This document shows, piece after piece, positions 16,305 through 24,799 of a stretch of DNA of 64,000 bases. Position numbers and translations under genes: made by a program. The notes under the pieces were generated by a model. The model saw only the letters and a list, made by a program, of their open reading frames with translations. It had not been told where the DNA came from and ran no database searches. Position 1 is the first letter of the stretch; every line of letters starts with the position of its first letter. The DNA comes from Hyphomicrobiales bacterium. Lineage in GTDB: Bacteria > Pseudomonadota > Alphaproteobacteria > Rhizobiales > Rhizobiaceae. The DNA lies in assembly GCA_900470155.1 (NCBI GenBank), contig UBZT01000008.1, positions 246,114-310,113 on the forward strand. Direction: 5' to 3'.

Positions 16305-16892
16305 TCAGTTGAGCGGAATTTCGTTGTCGCCCTTGGTGGCCTGGTAGGTGCCAGACAGCCGGTCATAGGCGGCGCGTATCCGGCTCACCTGCTCGAACAG
16401 GGCCGGGCGCTCGGAATCGTCTGCGGACGCCACCATCTCGATCATTGCATGGCTGAGCCAGAAGGCGTTCTGCCGGCGGTAGCCGCCAGGCTCCAATCCG
16501 AACACCTCCTTAAGGATCTTGAGGTCGTGCGGAATCGCAAACGCATCGCGGCTGTCTTCATGGCTGAAGAAGTAATAGAAATTGTCGAACCCGGCCCAGG
16601 TGATCGCCGACATGCACATGGTGCAGGGTTCGTGCGTCGACAGGAAGATCAGATCCTTGGTGTTTGGCCGCTCGCCCAACTCGTAGAAGCGCTTGAGCGT
16701 GTGAACCTCTCCGTGCCAGAGCGGGTTCTCCAACTCGTTGTTCGTCTCGGCGATGACCAGCGACAGATCGGATTTGCGCAGGACCGCAGCGCCAAACACC
16801 TTGTTGCCCAAGGCAACGCCTTTGCCCGTCAGCGGCAGGATGTCATTCTCGATCACATCGAGAAGGCGTTTGGTGATGGCGAGTGTCGTCAA
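16305..16892 (-). CDS. Cytidine/deoxycytidylate deaminase-family nucleoside deaminase
   Basis: A 195-residue zinc-dependent deaminase. The zinc motifs are WHGEVHTLKRFYE (HGE in place of the more common HAE) and STHEPCTMCMSAITWAG (PCxxC). A C-terminal extension of about 70 residues follows, with FFSHEDSRDAFAIPHD then LKILKEVFG. The substrate is not clear: guanine deaminase, tRNA adenosine deaminase and CMP deaminase relatives share these motifs. The short first motif and long tail do not match the tRNA enzyme TadA well. No ATG gives the full domain, and the frame opens with a TTG at 16892 preceded by a GGGGG stretch. It is the upstream gene of a likely two-gene unit with mazG. Confidence 0.8.
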   Translation of the reverse strand: MTTLAITKRLLDVIENDILPLTGKGVALGNKVFGAAVLRKSDLSLVIAETNNELENPLWHGEVHTLKRFYELGERPNTKDLIFLSTHEPCTMCMSAITWAGFDNFYYFFSHEDSRDAFAIPHDLKILKEVFGLEPGGYRRQNAFWLSHAMIEMVASADDSERPALFEQVSRIRAAYDRLSGTYQATKGDNEIPLN

Positions 16893-17169
16893 AGTCGTGC
16901 CCCCGTTCTATCTTGTCCCATTATATCGGCAATCTTATCGACCCAAACGGCGACGCCGAAAGCAAAATCATTGTTCGTCTCCAGTTTTCTGCGATCGGAT
17001 TCGATGATTGTCCATGGAAATCGTGGTTTCCACCGCTTCTGGTGAGTTTTGCTCGCAATGGCGAAAAGCCTAGTAAAGAAATACCCGCGGGCTGCGGGGA
17101 ACGGATTTATCTTTCTTCAAATGCTGGTCGCAAAAGGTGATAGTGCAGCCCACTGGAATTGGGTTGACC

Positions 17170-18612
17170 ATGGCAGAGAACGATTCACAGCTTTCGGTTT
17201 TTCCGGCCTTCTTCAAGGTCGAGAATGCGGTCGCCGCCGTTTTCGGCGACGGCGCGGAAGCCTATGCCAAGGCGCGTTTGCTGAAGAACACGAAAGCCCG
17301 GATCGTAGCCTATACGACCGCGCCGGAAGCCGATTATGCGGCCTTTCTTGCCCAGCATGACATTGCCCAGATCGCCGGCCCTTTTGCCGCTGAACAGGTT
17401 GGCGGCGCAAAGCTGGTCTTTGCTGCCACCGGCAATGCAGCGCTCGACCGTGATATCGTTGCGGCCGCGCGAGATGCGCGCATCCCTGCCAATGCCGTCG
17501 ATCAGCCGGATTTTTGCGATTTCTACACACCCGCTCTGGTCAATCGCGCGCCGATCGCGGTCGCGATCGGTACGGAAGGCGTTGGTCCCGTGCTCGCACA
17601 GATGATCCGTGCCGATATTGACCGGCTGTTGCCCCGTTCGCTGGGCAAGCTCGGCCGTCTTGCCAACGCCTACCGCGGTGCGGTCGATCGACTGGTGCCG
17701 CGCGGCGCTTCGCGTCGTCTTTTCTGGCGCGATTTCTTCAAGGGCAAGGTCGCCGACGCCGTCGAGGCGGGTGACTTGAGCCAAGCTCGACGCCAGGCAA
17801 CGCGGCTGTTGCGCGACACGGCTGCGTCCAAGTTCGAGGGGCGCGTGTTCCTGGTCGGCGCCGGTCCTGGTGCCGAGGATCTGCTGACGCTGCGTGCGCA
17901 CCGCTTGATGATGGAATGCGATGTCATCGTCTATGACGCCCTGGTGCCGCGCGAAGTGGTCGATATGGGCCGGCGTGATGCCGACCGTATCCCTGTCGGC
18001 AAGCGCAAGGGCTGTCATTCCAAGTCGCAGGGCGAAATCAACGATCTGCTCGTCGAACTCGGTCGCGAAGGAAAGCGCGTTGTGCGCCTGAAATCCGGTG
18101 ATCCGCTGATCTTTGGCCGGGCAGGGGAAGAAATGGCTGCTCTGCGCCATGCTGGAATTCCTTATGAAATTGTCCCGGGTGTCACCTCTGCATTCGCCGC
18201 GGCCGCCGATTTTGAGCTGCCGCTGACCCTGCGTGGCGTATCATCCTCGCTGGTCTTCACCACCGGTCATGATCTCACCGGCGAGATTCTGCCGGATTGG
18301 GCGCGTCTTGCGCTGTCGGGCACGACGGTTGCCGTCTATATGGGCCGGACGGTCGCGGCCTCTGTCGCAGAACGGCTGATGGCCGCAGGCCTTGCAGAGG
18401 ATACGACGGTCGCCGTCGTCGAGAATGCTGGCCGTCGTGATAGTCGGCGGCTGCACGGCACCTTGAAGGAATTGCCCGGACTGGAAGCTCGCACGGAGCT
18501 GACCGGGCCGGTAATGGTAATCATCGGCGACGCTGTTGCCGGCGCCGACTTTAGTCGTTCCGAACCGCTCGGAGCGCGCCAGTCGGCTGAACTTGAAAGC
18601 GTGAGGAACTGA
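17170..18612 (+). CDS. cysG: Siroheme synthase (multifunctional CysG)
   Basis: A 480-residue enzyme making siroheme for sulfite or nitrite reductase. The N-terminal third is the precorrin-2 dehydrogenase/ferrochelatase part with a degenerate nucleotide-binding loop (VFGDGAEAYAKARLL) and VDQPDFCDFYTPALV. The C-terminal part is uroporphyrinogen-III methyltransferase: VFLVGAGPGAEDLLTLRA, VGKRKGCHSKSQ, RLKSGDPLIFGRAGEE and VPGVTSAFAAAA. I chose ATG 17170 (MAENDSQLSVFP) over the GTG at 17137. It is the first gene of an operon with DUF2849, cysI and DUF934 genes with gaps of 2-15 bp. The 277 bp upstream contain no gene and no promoter that I could identify with confidence. Confidence 0.95.
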   Translation: MAENDSQLSVFPAFFKVENAVAAVFGDGAEAYAKARLLKNTKARIVAYTTAPEADYAAFLAQHDIAQIAGPFAAEQVGGAKLVFAATGNAALDRDIVAAARDARIPANAVDQPDFCDFYTPALVNRAPIAVAIGTEGVGPVLAQMIRADIDRLLPRSLGKLGRLANAYRGAVDRLVPRGASRRLFWRDFFKGKVADAVEAGDLSQARRQATRLLRDTAASKFEGRVFLVGAGPGAEDLLTLRAHRLMMECDVIVYDALVPREVVDMGRRDADRIPVGKRKGCHSKSQGEINDLLVELGREGKRVVRLKSGDPLIFGRAGEEMAALRHAGIPYEIVPGVTSAFAAAADFELPLTLRGVSSSLVFTTGHDLTGEILPDWARLALSGTTVAVYMGRTVAASVAERLMAAGLAEDTTVAVVENAGRRDSRRLHGTLKELPGLEARTELTGPVMVIIGDAVAGADFSRSEPLGARQSAELESVRN

Positions 18613-18614
18613 CC

Positions 18615-18929
18615 ATGGCTGACAAAGTCTTGACCGCCAACCGGCTGACCGACGGGATCGCTGTCTGGCTTGATGCCAGCGGCCAGTGGACCGAGCGTCT
18701 GCAGGATGCTTTTGTCGCGCGCCATGCGGAAGCCATCGACGCACTGGAAGTCGCCGGCAAGCAGGCGTTCGCCAGCAATATCGTTGTCGATGTCAACGTC
18801 ATCGATATCGAGGAAAAAGACGGTCTTCTCCGTCCGCTGCGCCTTCGCGAACGCATCCGCGCCGAGGGTCCCACCATTGCTTATGCCGAGGGTCATGGTT
18901 ATGCCGACCCCGCATTCATCGCCGCCTGA
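18615..18929 (+). CDS. DUF2849 small protein of the sulfite-reduction operon
   Basis: A 104-residue soluble protein that begins MADKVLTANRLTDGIAVWLD, includes an acidic middle (VVDVNVIDIEEKDG) and ends with RERIRAEGPTIAYAEG. It has no cysteine, signal peptide or membrane helix. It fits the DUF2849 family, which I recognise mainly by its constant position between cysG and cysI in alphaproteobacteria. It starts two bases after the cysG stop and ends 15 bases before cysI. This placement implies a role in assembly or electron supply of the siroheme-dependent reductase, but no activity is established. Confidence 0.8.
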   Translation: MADKVLTANRLTDGIAVWLDASGQWTERLQDAFVARHAEAIDALEVAGKQAFASNIVVDVNVIDIEEKDGLLRPLRLRERIRAEGPTIAYAEGHGYADPAFIAA

Positions 18930-18944
18930 GGCCTGAGGTAAGAC

Positions 18945-20615
18945 ATGTATCGTTACGATGAATTCGACCACGCTTTCGTTTCGGCGCGCGTAGAGCAGTT
19001 TCGCGACCAGGTGAACCGCCGCCTGACGGGGGAACTGGCCGAGGACGCCTTCAAGCCGCTTCGGCTGATGAACGGCGTCTATCTGCAACTGCACGCCTAC
19101 ATGCTACGCGTCGCCATTCCCTACGGCACGCTGAATTCCAGGCAGATGCGCATGCTGGCCCATGTCGCCCGCAAATATGACCGCGGCTACGGACATTTCA
19201 CCACCCGCCAGAACATCCAGTATAACTGGCCGAAGCTGTCCGACACGCCGGATATCCTGAGCGAGTTGGCAAGCGTCGAAATGCACGCCATCCAGACATC
19301 GGGCAACTGCATTCGCAACGTCACGGCCGACCATTTTGCCGGTGCTGCCGCTGACGAGGTTGCTGATCCGCGCCCCTACGCCGAGATCCTGCGCCAGTGG
19401 TCGTCGCTGCATCCGGAATTCTCCTTCCTGCCGCGCAAGTTCAAGATTGCCGTCACCGGCGCGCCGAGCGACCGTGCGGCCATCCAGGTGCATGACATCG
19501 GCCTGCACCTGAAGAAGAACGAAGCGGGCGAACTCGGCTTTGCCGTCTATGTCGGCGGTGGCCAGGGCCGTACGCCGCTGATCGCCAAGAAGATCCGCGA
19601 CTTCCTGCCGGAAGCCGATCTCCTGACCTATGTCACGGCGATTGTCCGCGTCTACAACCTCAATGGCCGCCGCGACAACAAGTACAAGGCCCGCATCAAG
19701 ATCCTCGTGCATGAAACCGGCGCCGAGGAACTGACGCGTCAGGTCGAGGCCGAGTTCGACCAGATCCGCGACAGCGAACTGAAGCTGCCGGAAGCCGATA
19801 TCCGGTCGATCGAAGCCTATTTCGCACCACCGGCCCTCGCCGATCGTGCCGAAGGCTGGGAGGCTCTCGCCCGCGCCAAGAAGGCTGACGCAGCCTTTGC
19901 TGTGTGGGTTGGCCAGAATGTCCAGCCGCACACTCATCCCGATTACGGCATGGTCACGATCTCGCTGAAGCCGATCGGCGGCACGCCGGGAGATGCATCG
20001 GATGCCCAGATGGATCTGGTCGCCGATATCGCCGAACGTTATGCCTTTGACGAGATCCGTGTCAGCCATGAGCAGAACCTGATCCTGCCGCATGTTGCAA
20101 TGGGCGATCTCTACGCGGTCTATCAGGCGCTGGAAAAGTCAGGTCTGGCCACCGCCAACGCCGGCTTGATCACCGACATGATTGCCTGTCCGGGCCTGGA
20201 CTACTGCGCTTTGGCCAATGCTCGGTCGATCCCGGTGGCCCAGGAAATTTCCCTGCGCTTCGGCTCGCAGGCCCGCCAGGCCGAAATCGGCGAACTGAAG
20301 ATCAAGATTTCCGGCTGCATCAACGCCTGCGGTCACCACCATGTCGGCCATATCGGCCTGCTGGGGGTCGAGAAGAAGGGCGCTGAACTGTACCAGATTA
20401 CGCTTGGCGGCTCGGGCGACGAGAATTCGTCGATCGGCGAGATCATCGGCCGCGGCTTTGAGCCGGAAAAGGTCACTGACGCCATCGAGACCATCGTCGA
20501 CACCTATCTCGGCCTGCGGCTTGATCCGAAGGAAACCTTCCTTCTGGCCTATCGTCGCGTCGGCCCCAAGCCGTTCAAGGATGCCCTCTACAGTGCGACG
20601 GCGGAAGCCGCGTAA
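18945..20615 (+). CDS. cysI: Assimilatory sulfite/nitrite reductase hemoprotein
   Basis: A 556-residue siroheme and [4Fe-4S] enzyme. The cluster ligands are C415 and C421 (ACPGLDYCALA, C-x5-C) and C458 and C462 (GCINACGHHHVGHIGL, C-x3-C). The first ferredoxin-like half has YDRGYGHFTTRQNIQYNW and SGNCIRNVTAD, which bind siroheme. The protein reduces sulfite to sulfide, or nitrite to ammonia, with six electrons. The sequence alone does not separate the two, but the neighbours cysG, DUF2849 and DUF934, and the absence of nitrate reductase genes, favour sulfite. No flavoprotein subunit (CysJ) is encoded nearby. The ferredoxin-NADP reductase at 21312 is a plausible electron source. A GAGG/AGGT ribosome site precedes the ATG. 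Confidence 0.93.
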   Translation: MYRYDEFDHAFVSARVEQFRDQVNRRLTGELAEDAFKPLRLMNGVYLQLHAYMLRVAIPYGTLNSRQMRMLAHVARKYDRGYGHFTTRQNIQYNWPKLSDTPDILSELASVEMHAIQTSGNCIRNVTADHFAGAAADEVADPRPYAEILRQWSSLHPEFSFLPRKFKIAVTGAPSDRAAIQVHDIGLHLKKNEAGELGFAVYVGGGQGRTPLIAKKIRDFLPEADLLTYVTAIVRVYNLNGRRDNKYKARIKILVHETGAEELTRQVEAEFDQIRDSELKLPEADIRSIEAYFAPPALADRAEGWEALARAKKADAAFAVWVGQNVQPHTHPDYGMVTISLKPIGGTPGDASDAQMDLVADIAERYAFDEIRVSHEQNLILPHVAMGDLYAVYQALEKSGLATANAGLITDMIACPGLDYCALANARSIPVAQEISLRFGSQARQAEIGELKIKISGCINACGHHHVGHIGLLGVEKKGAELYQITLGGSGDENSSIGEIIGRGFEPEKVTDAIETIVDTYLGLRLDPKETFLLAYRRVGPKPFKDALYSATAEAA

Positions 20616-20617
20616 GG

Positions 20618-21142
20618 ATGACTGAGACTATGACCAAGATTTGGAAAGAAACCGGTTTCGTCGCCAAGGATGGCTGGGTCATCGAAACCGACGAGGTGAA
20701 GGCCGGCGAGGGCGAAACGCCGATTTATGCCCTCGACGCCTTTCTTGCATCGGCGGTCGAGACAAATGAGTGTGGCTTCGGTGTTCTGGTCGCGCCGGCC
20801 GATGATGTGCGTAAGCTTGAACCTTATCTCGACCGTATCGCCCTGATTGCCATTGCCTTCCCGGCGTTCAGTGATGGTCGTGGTTTCAGCCATGCCGCAT
20901 TGCTGCGCGAACGCCTTGATTATCAGGGCGAATTGCGTGCCGTCGGCGACGTGTTGATCGACCAGGTCCCCTTGATGCTGCGCACCGGTTTCGACAGTTT
21001 TGCCGTCACCAACGAAACCGCGCTGAAACGGCTGGACGAACACTGTCTGATGGGCGTTGCCCAGCAATATCAGCCAACGGCGCGGTCTTCCAAGACGGCT
21101 GCCGGCTTTAGCTGGCGTCGGATCGGCTCGACCGGCGCTTGA
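20618..21142 (+). CDS. DUF934 family protein, sulfite-reduction operon
   Basis: A 174-residue soluble protein of the DUF934 family. Visible conserved parts are GWVIETDEVKAGEG, LDAFLASAVETNECGFGVLV, IALIAIAFPAFSDGRGFSHAALLRERL (cut: the FSDGRG turn is the best marker), GELRAVGDVLIDQVPLMLRTG and FDSFAV. It starts two bases after the cysI stop; a second in-frame ATG lies at 20630. The family is nearly always linked to sulfite reductase genes in proteobacteria and is annotated only as a putative oxidoreductase. I see no nucleotide-binding glycine motif or cysteine pair that would support a redox role directly. It closes the cysG operon. Confidence 0.82.
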   Translation: MTETMTKIWKETGFVAKDGWVIETDEVKAGEGETPIYALDAFLASAVETNECGFGVLVAPADDVRKLEPYLDRIALIAIAFPAFSDGRGFSHAALLRERLDYQGELRAVGDVLIDQVPLMLRTGFDSFAVTNETALKRLDEHCLMGVAQQYQPTARSSKTAAGFSWRRIGSTGA

Positions 21143-21175
21143 AACAGAATAAACAGCCTATGTGACGGCGGCGCT

Positions 21176-21189
21176 TTGACCGGGGTCAA
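21176..21189. promoter_or_regulatory. FNR/FixK-type box (TTGAC-N4-GTCAA)
   Basis: TTGACCGGGGTCAA is an inverted repeat fitting the alphaproteobacterial variant of the FNR/FixK consensus (TTGAY-N4-RTCAA). It lies 34 bp after the DUF934 stop and 123 bp before fpr. Relative to the predicted fpr start near 21282 its centre is about -100, so it would act at a distance or serve another start site. Confidence 0.45.
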
Positions 21190-21246
21190 GGACGCTGCCT
21201 TTGCTTTCAGGCATCCCTTGGCTGCAAAAACTGCATGCCGGCTGAA

Positions 21247-21275
21247 TTGTGGAATGGCGAAGTCTGCTTTATAGG
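21247..21275 (+). promoter_or_regulatory. Predicted sigma-70 promoter of fpr
   Basis: TTGTGG (21247-21252) and TATAGG (21270-21275) are separated by 17 bases. The predicted transcript would start near 21282 with a 30-nt leader before the fpr ATG. Pattern match only. Confidence 0.45.
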
Positions 21276-21311
21276 CTGCCCCACGCGACCGAACGATAGG
21301 ACCGACAGCCT

Positions 21312-22124
21312 ATGAATGCTCTTGTGAAGACCGACAATGCCGAAATGATCGTGCCGGACGGCGTCTATGCCGAAACGGTCCTGAGCGTGACGCATTACAC
21401 CGACCACCTGTTCCGCTTCCGCATGACCCGTCCGGCAGGCTTCCGCTTCCGCTCGGGCGAATTCGCCATGATCGGACTGATGGTCGAAGGCAAGCCGATC
21501 TACCGCGCCTATTCGATTGCCAGCCCATCCTGGGACGAAGAACTCGAATTCTTTTCGATCAAGGTTCAGGAAGGTCCACTGACCCAGCACCTGCAGCGCA
21601 TTCAACCGGGTGACAAGGTCCTGATGCGCAAGAAGTCCACCGGCACCCTGGTGCTGGATGCGTTGACCCCCGGCAAGCGGCTGTACATGTTTTCCACCGG
21701 CACGGGCATTGCGCCTTTCGCCAGCCTGATCCGCGACCCGGAAACCTATGAGAAGTTTGAGGAAGTCATCCTCACCCACACCTGCCGTGACATCGCCGAA
21801 CTGAAATACGGCTTCGATCTGGTCGAGGAAATCAGGAACCATGAGTTCCTTGCCGAAGTTGTTGGCGACAAACTGAAGCACTATGCCACAGTGACCCGCG
21901 AGAATTATCCGTTCATGGGCCGCATCACCGACCTGATGGAAAGCGGCAAGATGTTTGCCGACCTCGGTGTGCCGGCGCTTGATCCGGCAATCGACCGCGG
22001 CATGATCTGCGGTTCAACCGCGATGCTGAAGGATACCAAGGCGATCCTTGAAAAGGCAGGTTTGACCGAAGGCGCCAACAACAAACCCGCCGAATTCGTC
22101 ATCGAGCGCGCCTTCGTCGGCTGA
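21312..22124 (+). CDS. fpr: Ferredoxin-NADP(+) reductase
   Basis: A 270-residue FAD enzyme of the bacterial Fpr type, exchanging electrons between NADPH and ferredoxin or flavodoxin. The FAD motif is RAYSIASPSWDEELEFF (RxYS). The NADP-binding part shows FSTGTGIAPFASLIRDP and LTHTCRDIAELKY, then MICGSTAMLKDTK. It ends FVIERAFVG, the short C-terminal tail typical of subclass I Fpr proteins. It lies 169 bp downstream of the sulfite reductase operon on the same strand. It has its own likely promoter and FNR-like box, and a terminator follows the stop. It could supply electrons to CysI via ferredoxin and take part in oxidative stress defence. Confidence 0.94.
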   Translation: MNALVKTDNAEMIVPDGVYAETVLSVTHYTDHLFRFRMTRPAGFRFRSGEFAMIGLMVEGKPIYRAYSIASPSWDEELEFFSIKVQEGPLTQHLQRIQPGDKVLMRKKSTGTLVLDALTPGKRLYMFSTGTGIAPFASLIRDPETYEKFEEVILTHTCRDIAELKYGFDLVEEIRNHEFLAEVVGDKLKHYATVTRENYPFMGRITDLMESGKMFADLGVPALDPAIDRGMICGSTAMLKDTKAILEKAGLTEGANNKPAEFVIERAFVG

Positions 22125-22148
22125 GATTTTTACCATATCGACAGCATG

Positions 22149-22177
22149 AAACGCCCGGCTTGTCCGGGCGTTTTGCA
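22149..22177 (+). terminator. Rho-independent terminator after fpr
   Basis: AAACGCCCGG (22149-22158) pairs with CCGGGCGTTT (22164-22173) around a five-base loop, followed by a short T run. It sits 24 bp after the fpr stop and, being symmetrical, may also end the GntR gene that converges from 22186. Confidence 0.85.
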
Positions 22178-22185
22178 TACAAGGG

Positions 22186-22809
22186 TCAGTGTTCGCTGAG
22201 ATAACCAATCAGGTTCGCCGTCGCGCGTTCCGCCTCGACGCTTTTGTCCTGTTGGATTGCGTCGATGACCGCGACATGCAGCGCCACGGACCGCTCCATC
22301 TTGTCCAACGTCGCCGTGCTGTACCACAGGCGCCTCGAATGGGTCTGAAGCGGTGCCAGTGCCGTAGTCAGGAAGCAGTTCGGGCAGGCAGTCTCGATCA
22401 GGACGTCGAAAGCCTTGTCCGCTCTGAGGAAGCCATCGAAATCGCCGGATGCTGCCGCATCTGTCATTTTGGCGGCACAGCCCGCGAGCTCGGCCTTGAT
22501 CTCGGCGCTGGCCGCTTCGGCAGCAAGCCGGACGGCATAGGGTTCGAGACGAACACGCACTGCCATGATCGAGCGATGGTCGTAAGGCTTGATTTCGGAG
22601 ATCTGCAACCCGACGCGTGGACGAACCACCGTCAGCCCCTGCCATTCAAGCTTTTGAATTGCCTCTCTGACCGGCGTTCGCCCGAAACCGGAAGCCTCGA
22701 TTAGTTCCCTTTCGCTGACCGTTGCACCGGGCTTGAGCGTCAACATGACGATCTGTCGTTCAAGTTCAAGATAGGCAAGGTGGCTTTGCGAGGGGCTTTT
22801 GTTCTGCAT
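22186..22809 (-). CDS. GntR-family transcriptional regulator (FCD subfamily)
   Basis: A 207-residue regulator. The N-terminal winged helix-turn-helix shows LERQIVMLTLKPGATVSERELIE then FGRTPVREAIQKLEWQGL and VRPRVGLQISEI. The C-terminal all-helical FCD domain has residues that usually bind a metal and a carboxylate ligand (RVRLEPYAVRLAAEAA, DKAFDVLIETAC, HVAVIDAIQ). The ligand cannot be predicted from sequence. It converges on fpr and is followed upstream by the MacB-like permease gene on the same strand, 68 bp away. That gap contains TGATATACTAG near 22823, a possible operator. Confidence 0.88.
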   Translation of the reverse strand: MQNKSPSQSHLAYLELERQIVMLTLKPGATVSERELIEASGFGRTPVREAIQKLEWQGLTVVRPRVGLQISEIKPYDHRSIMAVRVRLEPYAVRLAAEAASAEIKAELAGCAAKMTDAAASGDFDGFLRADKAFDVLIETACPNCFLTTALAPLQTHSRRLWYSTATLDKMERSVALHVAVIDAIQQDKSVEAERATANLIGYLSEH

Positions 22810-22877
22810 GCACGCTCCACTGATATACTAGAATGTTGCACGCAGCAGATGGTATGGCAAGCCGAGCCAGCTCGCCG

Positions 22878-24083
22878 CTATTCATGGCGCAGAGCCTCGA
22901 TCGGGTTCAATTGCGCCGCACGCCGTGCCGGAAAATAGCCGAAGACCATGCCGATAATCGCCGAAAAAGCGAAGGCAAGCAGCACGATCGACGGGCTGAC
23001 AACAAAGGGTACCGACATCAGGGAAACGGCCGTGTAGGCGATCGTGAGCCCAAGCGCGATACCAACGACACCGCCAAACACCGACAGTGTCACCGCCTCG
23101 ACGAGAAATTGCATTAGAACCTGGCTTTCCACAGCGCCGATCGCCAGACGGATGCCGATCTCCCGGGTTCGTTCCGTGACAGATACCAGCATGATGTTCA
23201 TGATGCCGATGCCGCCGACCAGGAGCGAGACGGCCGCCACCGCCCCCAGCAGGCCGGTCATCAGGGTGGTGGTGCCAGTGAGCGTTGCGGCCATCTGGGT
23301 CATGTCGTTGACGCTGAAGTCGTCGTCGCGTCCGGCAACGATCTTGCGACGTTCCCGCAGCAACAGTTCGACATTGGCCTGGACCTTGGAGGTCGAGACG
23401 CCGTCCTCAGCCGACAACATGATGCTGGAAACGTCCTGCGATCCACCGATCCGCCGCTGGAAGACCTTGAGCGGCATCATCACAACGTCGTCCTGGTCGC
23501 TGCCCATGCCGCTCTGGCCCTTTTTCGCCAGTGTACCGATGATTTCGCAGGCGACATTATCGACTCGGATCGTCTGTTCAAGTGCGGGTGTCGATCCGAA
23601 CAGCTTGGAACGCACGGTTTCGCCGATCAGGCAGACCGCCTGTCCGCCGCGTTCCTCGGAGGCGAGAAAGGTACGACCGCTGGCCAAGGCCCAGTCTTGT
23701 GCGACGAGATAGTCGCCGACGGTGCCGATGATCGTCGTCGCGCGGCTCTCCCCGCCGAAGATGACCGTCTGGCTGGATTGATTGACGCCGGCGACCGCTC
23801 GCAATCCACCAACCTGGTCTCGGATGGCTTCGACATCCCGTTCCGAGAATTTCTTCGCATCGGCGCTGGCGCGGCCGGGACCGAACTGCCCGGGGCGGAC
23901 AAACAGCAGATTGGTCCCGAGTTTGGAGATCTCCGACGTCACCTGTGCGGTCGTACCATTGCCGATCGTTACCATGGCGATGACCGCCGCAACGCCAATC
24001 ACGACGCCGAGCACGGTCAGGAACGAGCGCAGCAGGTTGCGGGTAATTGCTCGAAGCGCAAGTTTGATCGTTTCAGTAAACAT
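22878..24083 (-). CDS. MacB-type ABC transporter permease
   Basis: A 401-residue membrane protein with the MacB/FtsX layout: one N-terminal helix (RSFLTVLGVVIGVAAVIAMV), a large periplasmic region (about residues 50-270) and three C-terminal helices (LLGAVAAVSLLVGGIGIMNI, a segment after IRLAIGAVE, and PSIVLLAFAFSAIIGMVFGY), ending in PARRAAQLNPIEALRHE. Such permeases transmit mechanical movement to a periplasmic adaptor and export macrolides, peptides or toxins. The ATPase is a separate gene immediately upstream (24073-24789), not fused as in E. coli MacB. The start at 24083 overlaps the ATPase stop by 11 bp. The substrate is unknown. Confidence 0.92.
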   Translation of the reverse strand: MFTETIKLALRAITRNLLRSFLTVLGVVIGVAAVIAMVTIGNGTTAQVTSEISKLGTNLLFVRPGQFGPGRASADAKKFSERDVEAIRDQVGGLRAVAGVNQSSQTVIFGGESRATTIIGTVGDYLVAQDWALASGRTFLASEERGGQAVCLIGETVRSKLFGSTPALEQTIRVDNVACEIIGTLAKKGQSGMGSDQDDVVMMPLKVFQRRIGGSQDVSSIMLSAEDGVSTSKVQANVELLLRERRKIVAGRDDDFSVNDMTQMAATLTGTTTLMTGLLGAVAAVSLLVGGIGIMNIMLVSVTERTREIGIRLAIGAVESQVLMQFLVEAVTLSVFGGVVGIALGLTIAYTAVSLMSVPFVVSPSIVLLAFAFSAIIGMVFGYFPARRAAQLNPIEALRHE

Positions 24084-24789
24084 CAGCCGCCGCCTCCGTC
24101 GATTTGCTGTCGGATTGAAGTCGCCCGTCGATGAAGCGTAAGGTGCGCTTGGCATAGGCCGCTATGTCGTCTTCATGGGTCACCATGATCACGGTAATCC
24201 CGCGGTCCCGGTTCAACGATGTGATCAGGTCCATGATTTCGCGGCTGGTCTTCGTGTCGAGATTGCCCGTTGGTTCGTCCGCCAAAAGGATTGCCGGCTT
24301 GGTGACGATGGCGCGGGCGATCGCAACGCGCTGCTGCTGGCCGCCGGAAAGCTCCTGTGTCGTGTGGTTTTCGCGTCCGGCAAGACCGACCTGGGCCAAG
24401 GCCTCGAGTGCCTGGCTGCGCCTTTGGCGCGCATCCATGCCGCGATAGATCAACGGCAGTTCGACATTTTCCACCGCCGAGGTGCGCGCCAGAAGGTTGA
24501 ACCCCTGGAAGACGAAGCCGAGCATGTGCCGGCGCAGCAGCGTATATTGTGATCGGTCGAACCCGGTCGTTTCCAGGCCCTGGAACAGATACTGTCCCGA
24601 GCTTGGCACATCGAGGAAGCCGAGGATGTTCATCGCCGTGGACTTGCCCGACCCCGATGGTCCCATAATGGCGACGAATTCATGCGCCTCGATCGTCAGG
24701 TCGATGCAGTCCAAGGCACGAATGGTGGCTTCGCCGCGCCCATAGAGTTTGGAAATCTGGCGAAACTGGATCAGAGGGGCAGGGGCCAT
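24073..24789 (-). CDS. MacB/LolD-type ABC transporter ATP-binding protein
   Basis: A 238-residue ABC ATPase. Walker A is GPSGSGKST near residue 42, the signature is ELSGGQQQRVAIARAIV and Walker B ILLADEPTGNLD, with the switch His in VMVTHEDD. The LGFVFQGFNLL Q-loop is typical of the MacB/LolD group. It lies between the adaptor gene (24800, 10-bp gap) and the permease gene (overlap 11 bp), so the three genes form an adaptor-ATPase-permease operon resembling macAB. A TolC-like outer membrane partner is not encoded nearby. Confidence 0.95.
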   Translation of the reverse strand: MAPAPLIQFRQISKLYGRGEATIRALDCIDLTIEAHEFVAIMGPSGSGKSTAMNILGFLDVPSSGQYLFQGLETTGFDRSQYTLLRRHMLGFVFQGFNLLARTSAVENVELPLIYRGMDARQRRSQALEALAQVGLAGRENHTTQELSGGQQQRVAIARAIVTKPAILLADEPTGNLDTKTSREIMDLITSLNRDRGITVIMVTHEDDIAAYAKRTLRFIDGRLQSDSKSTEAAADVY

Positions 24790-24799
24790 GTGGGCGTCC

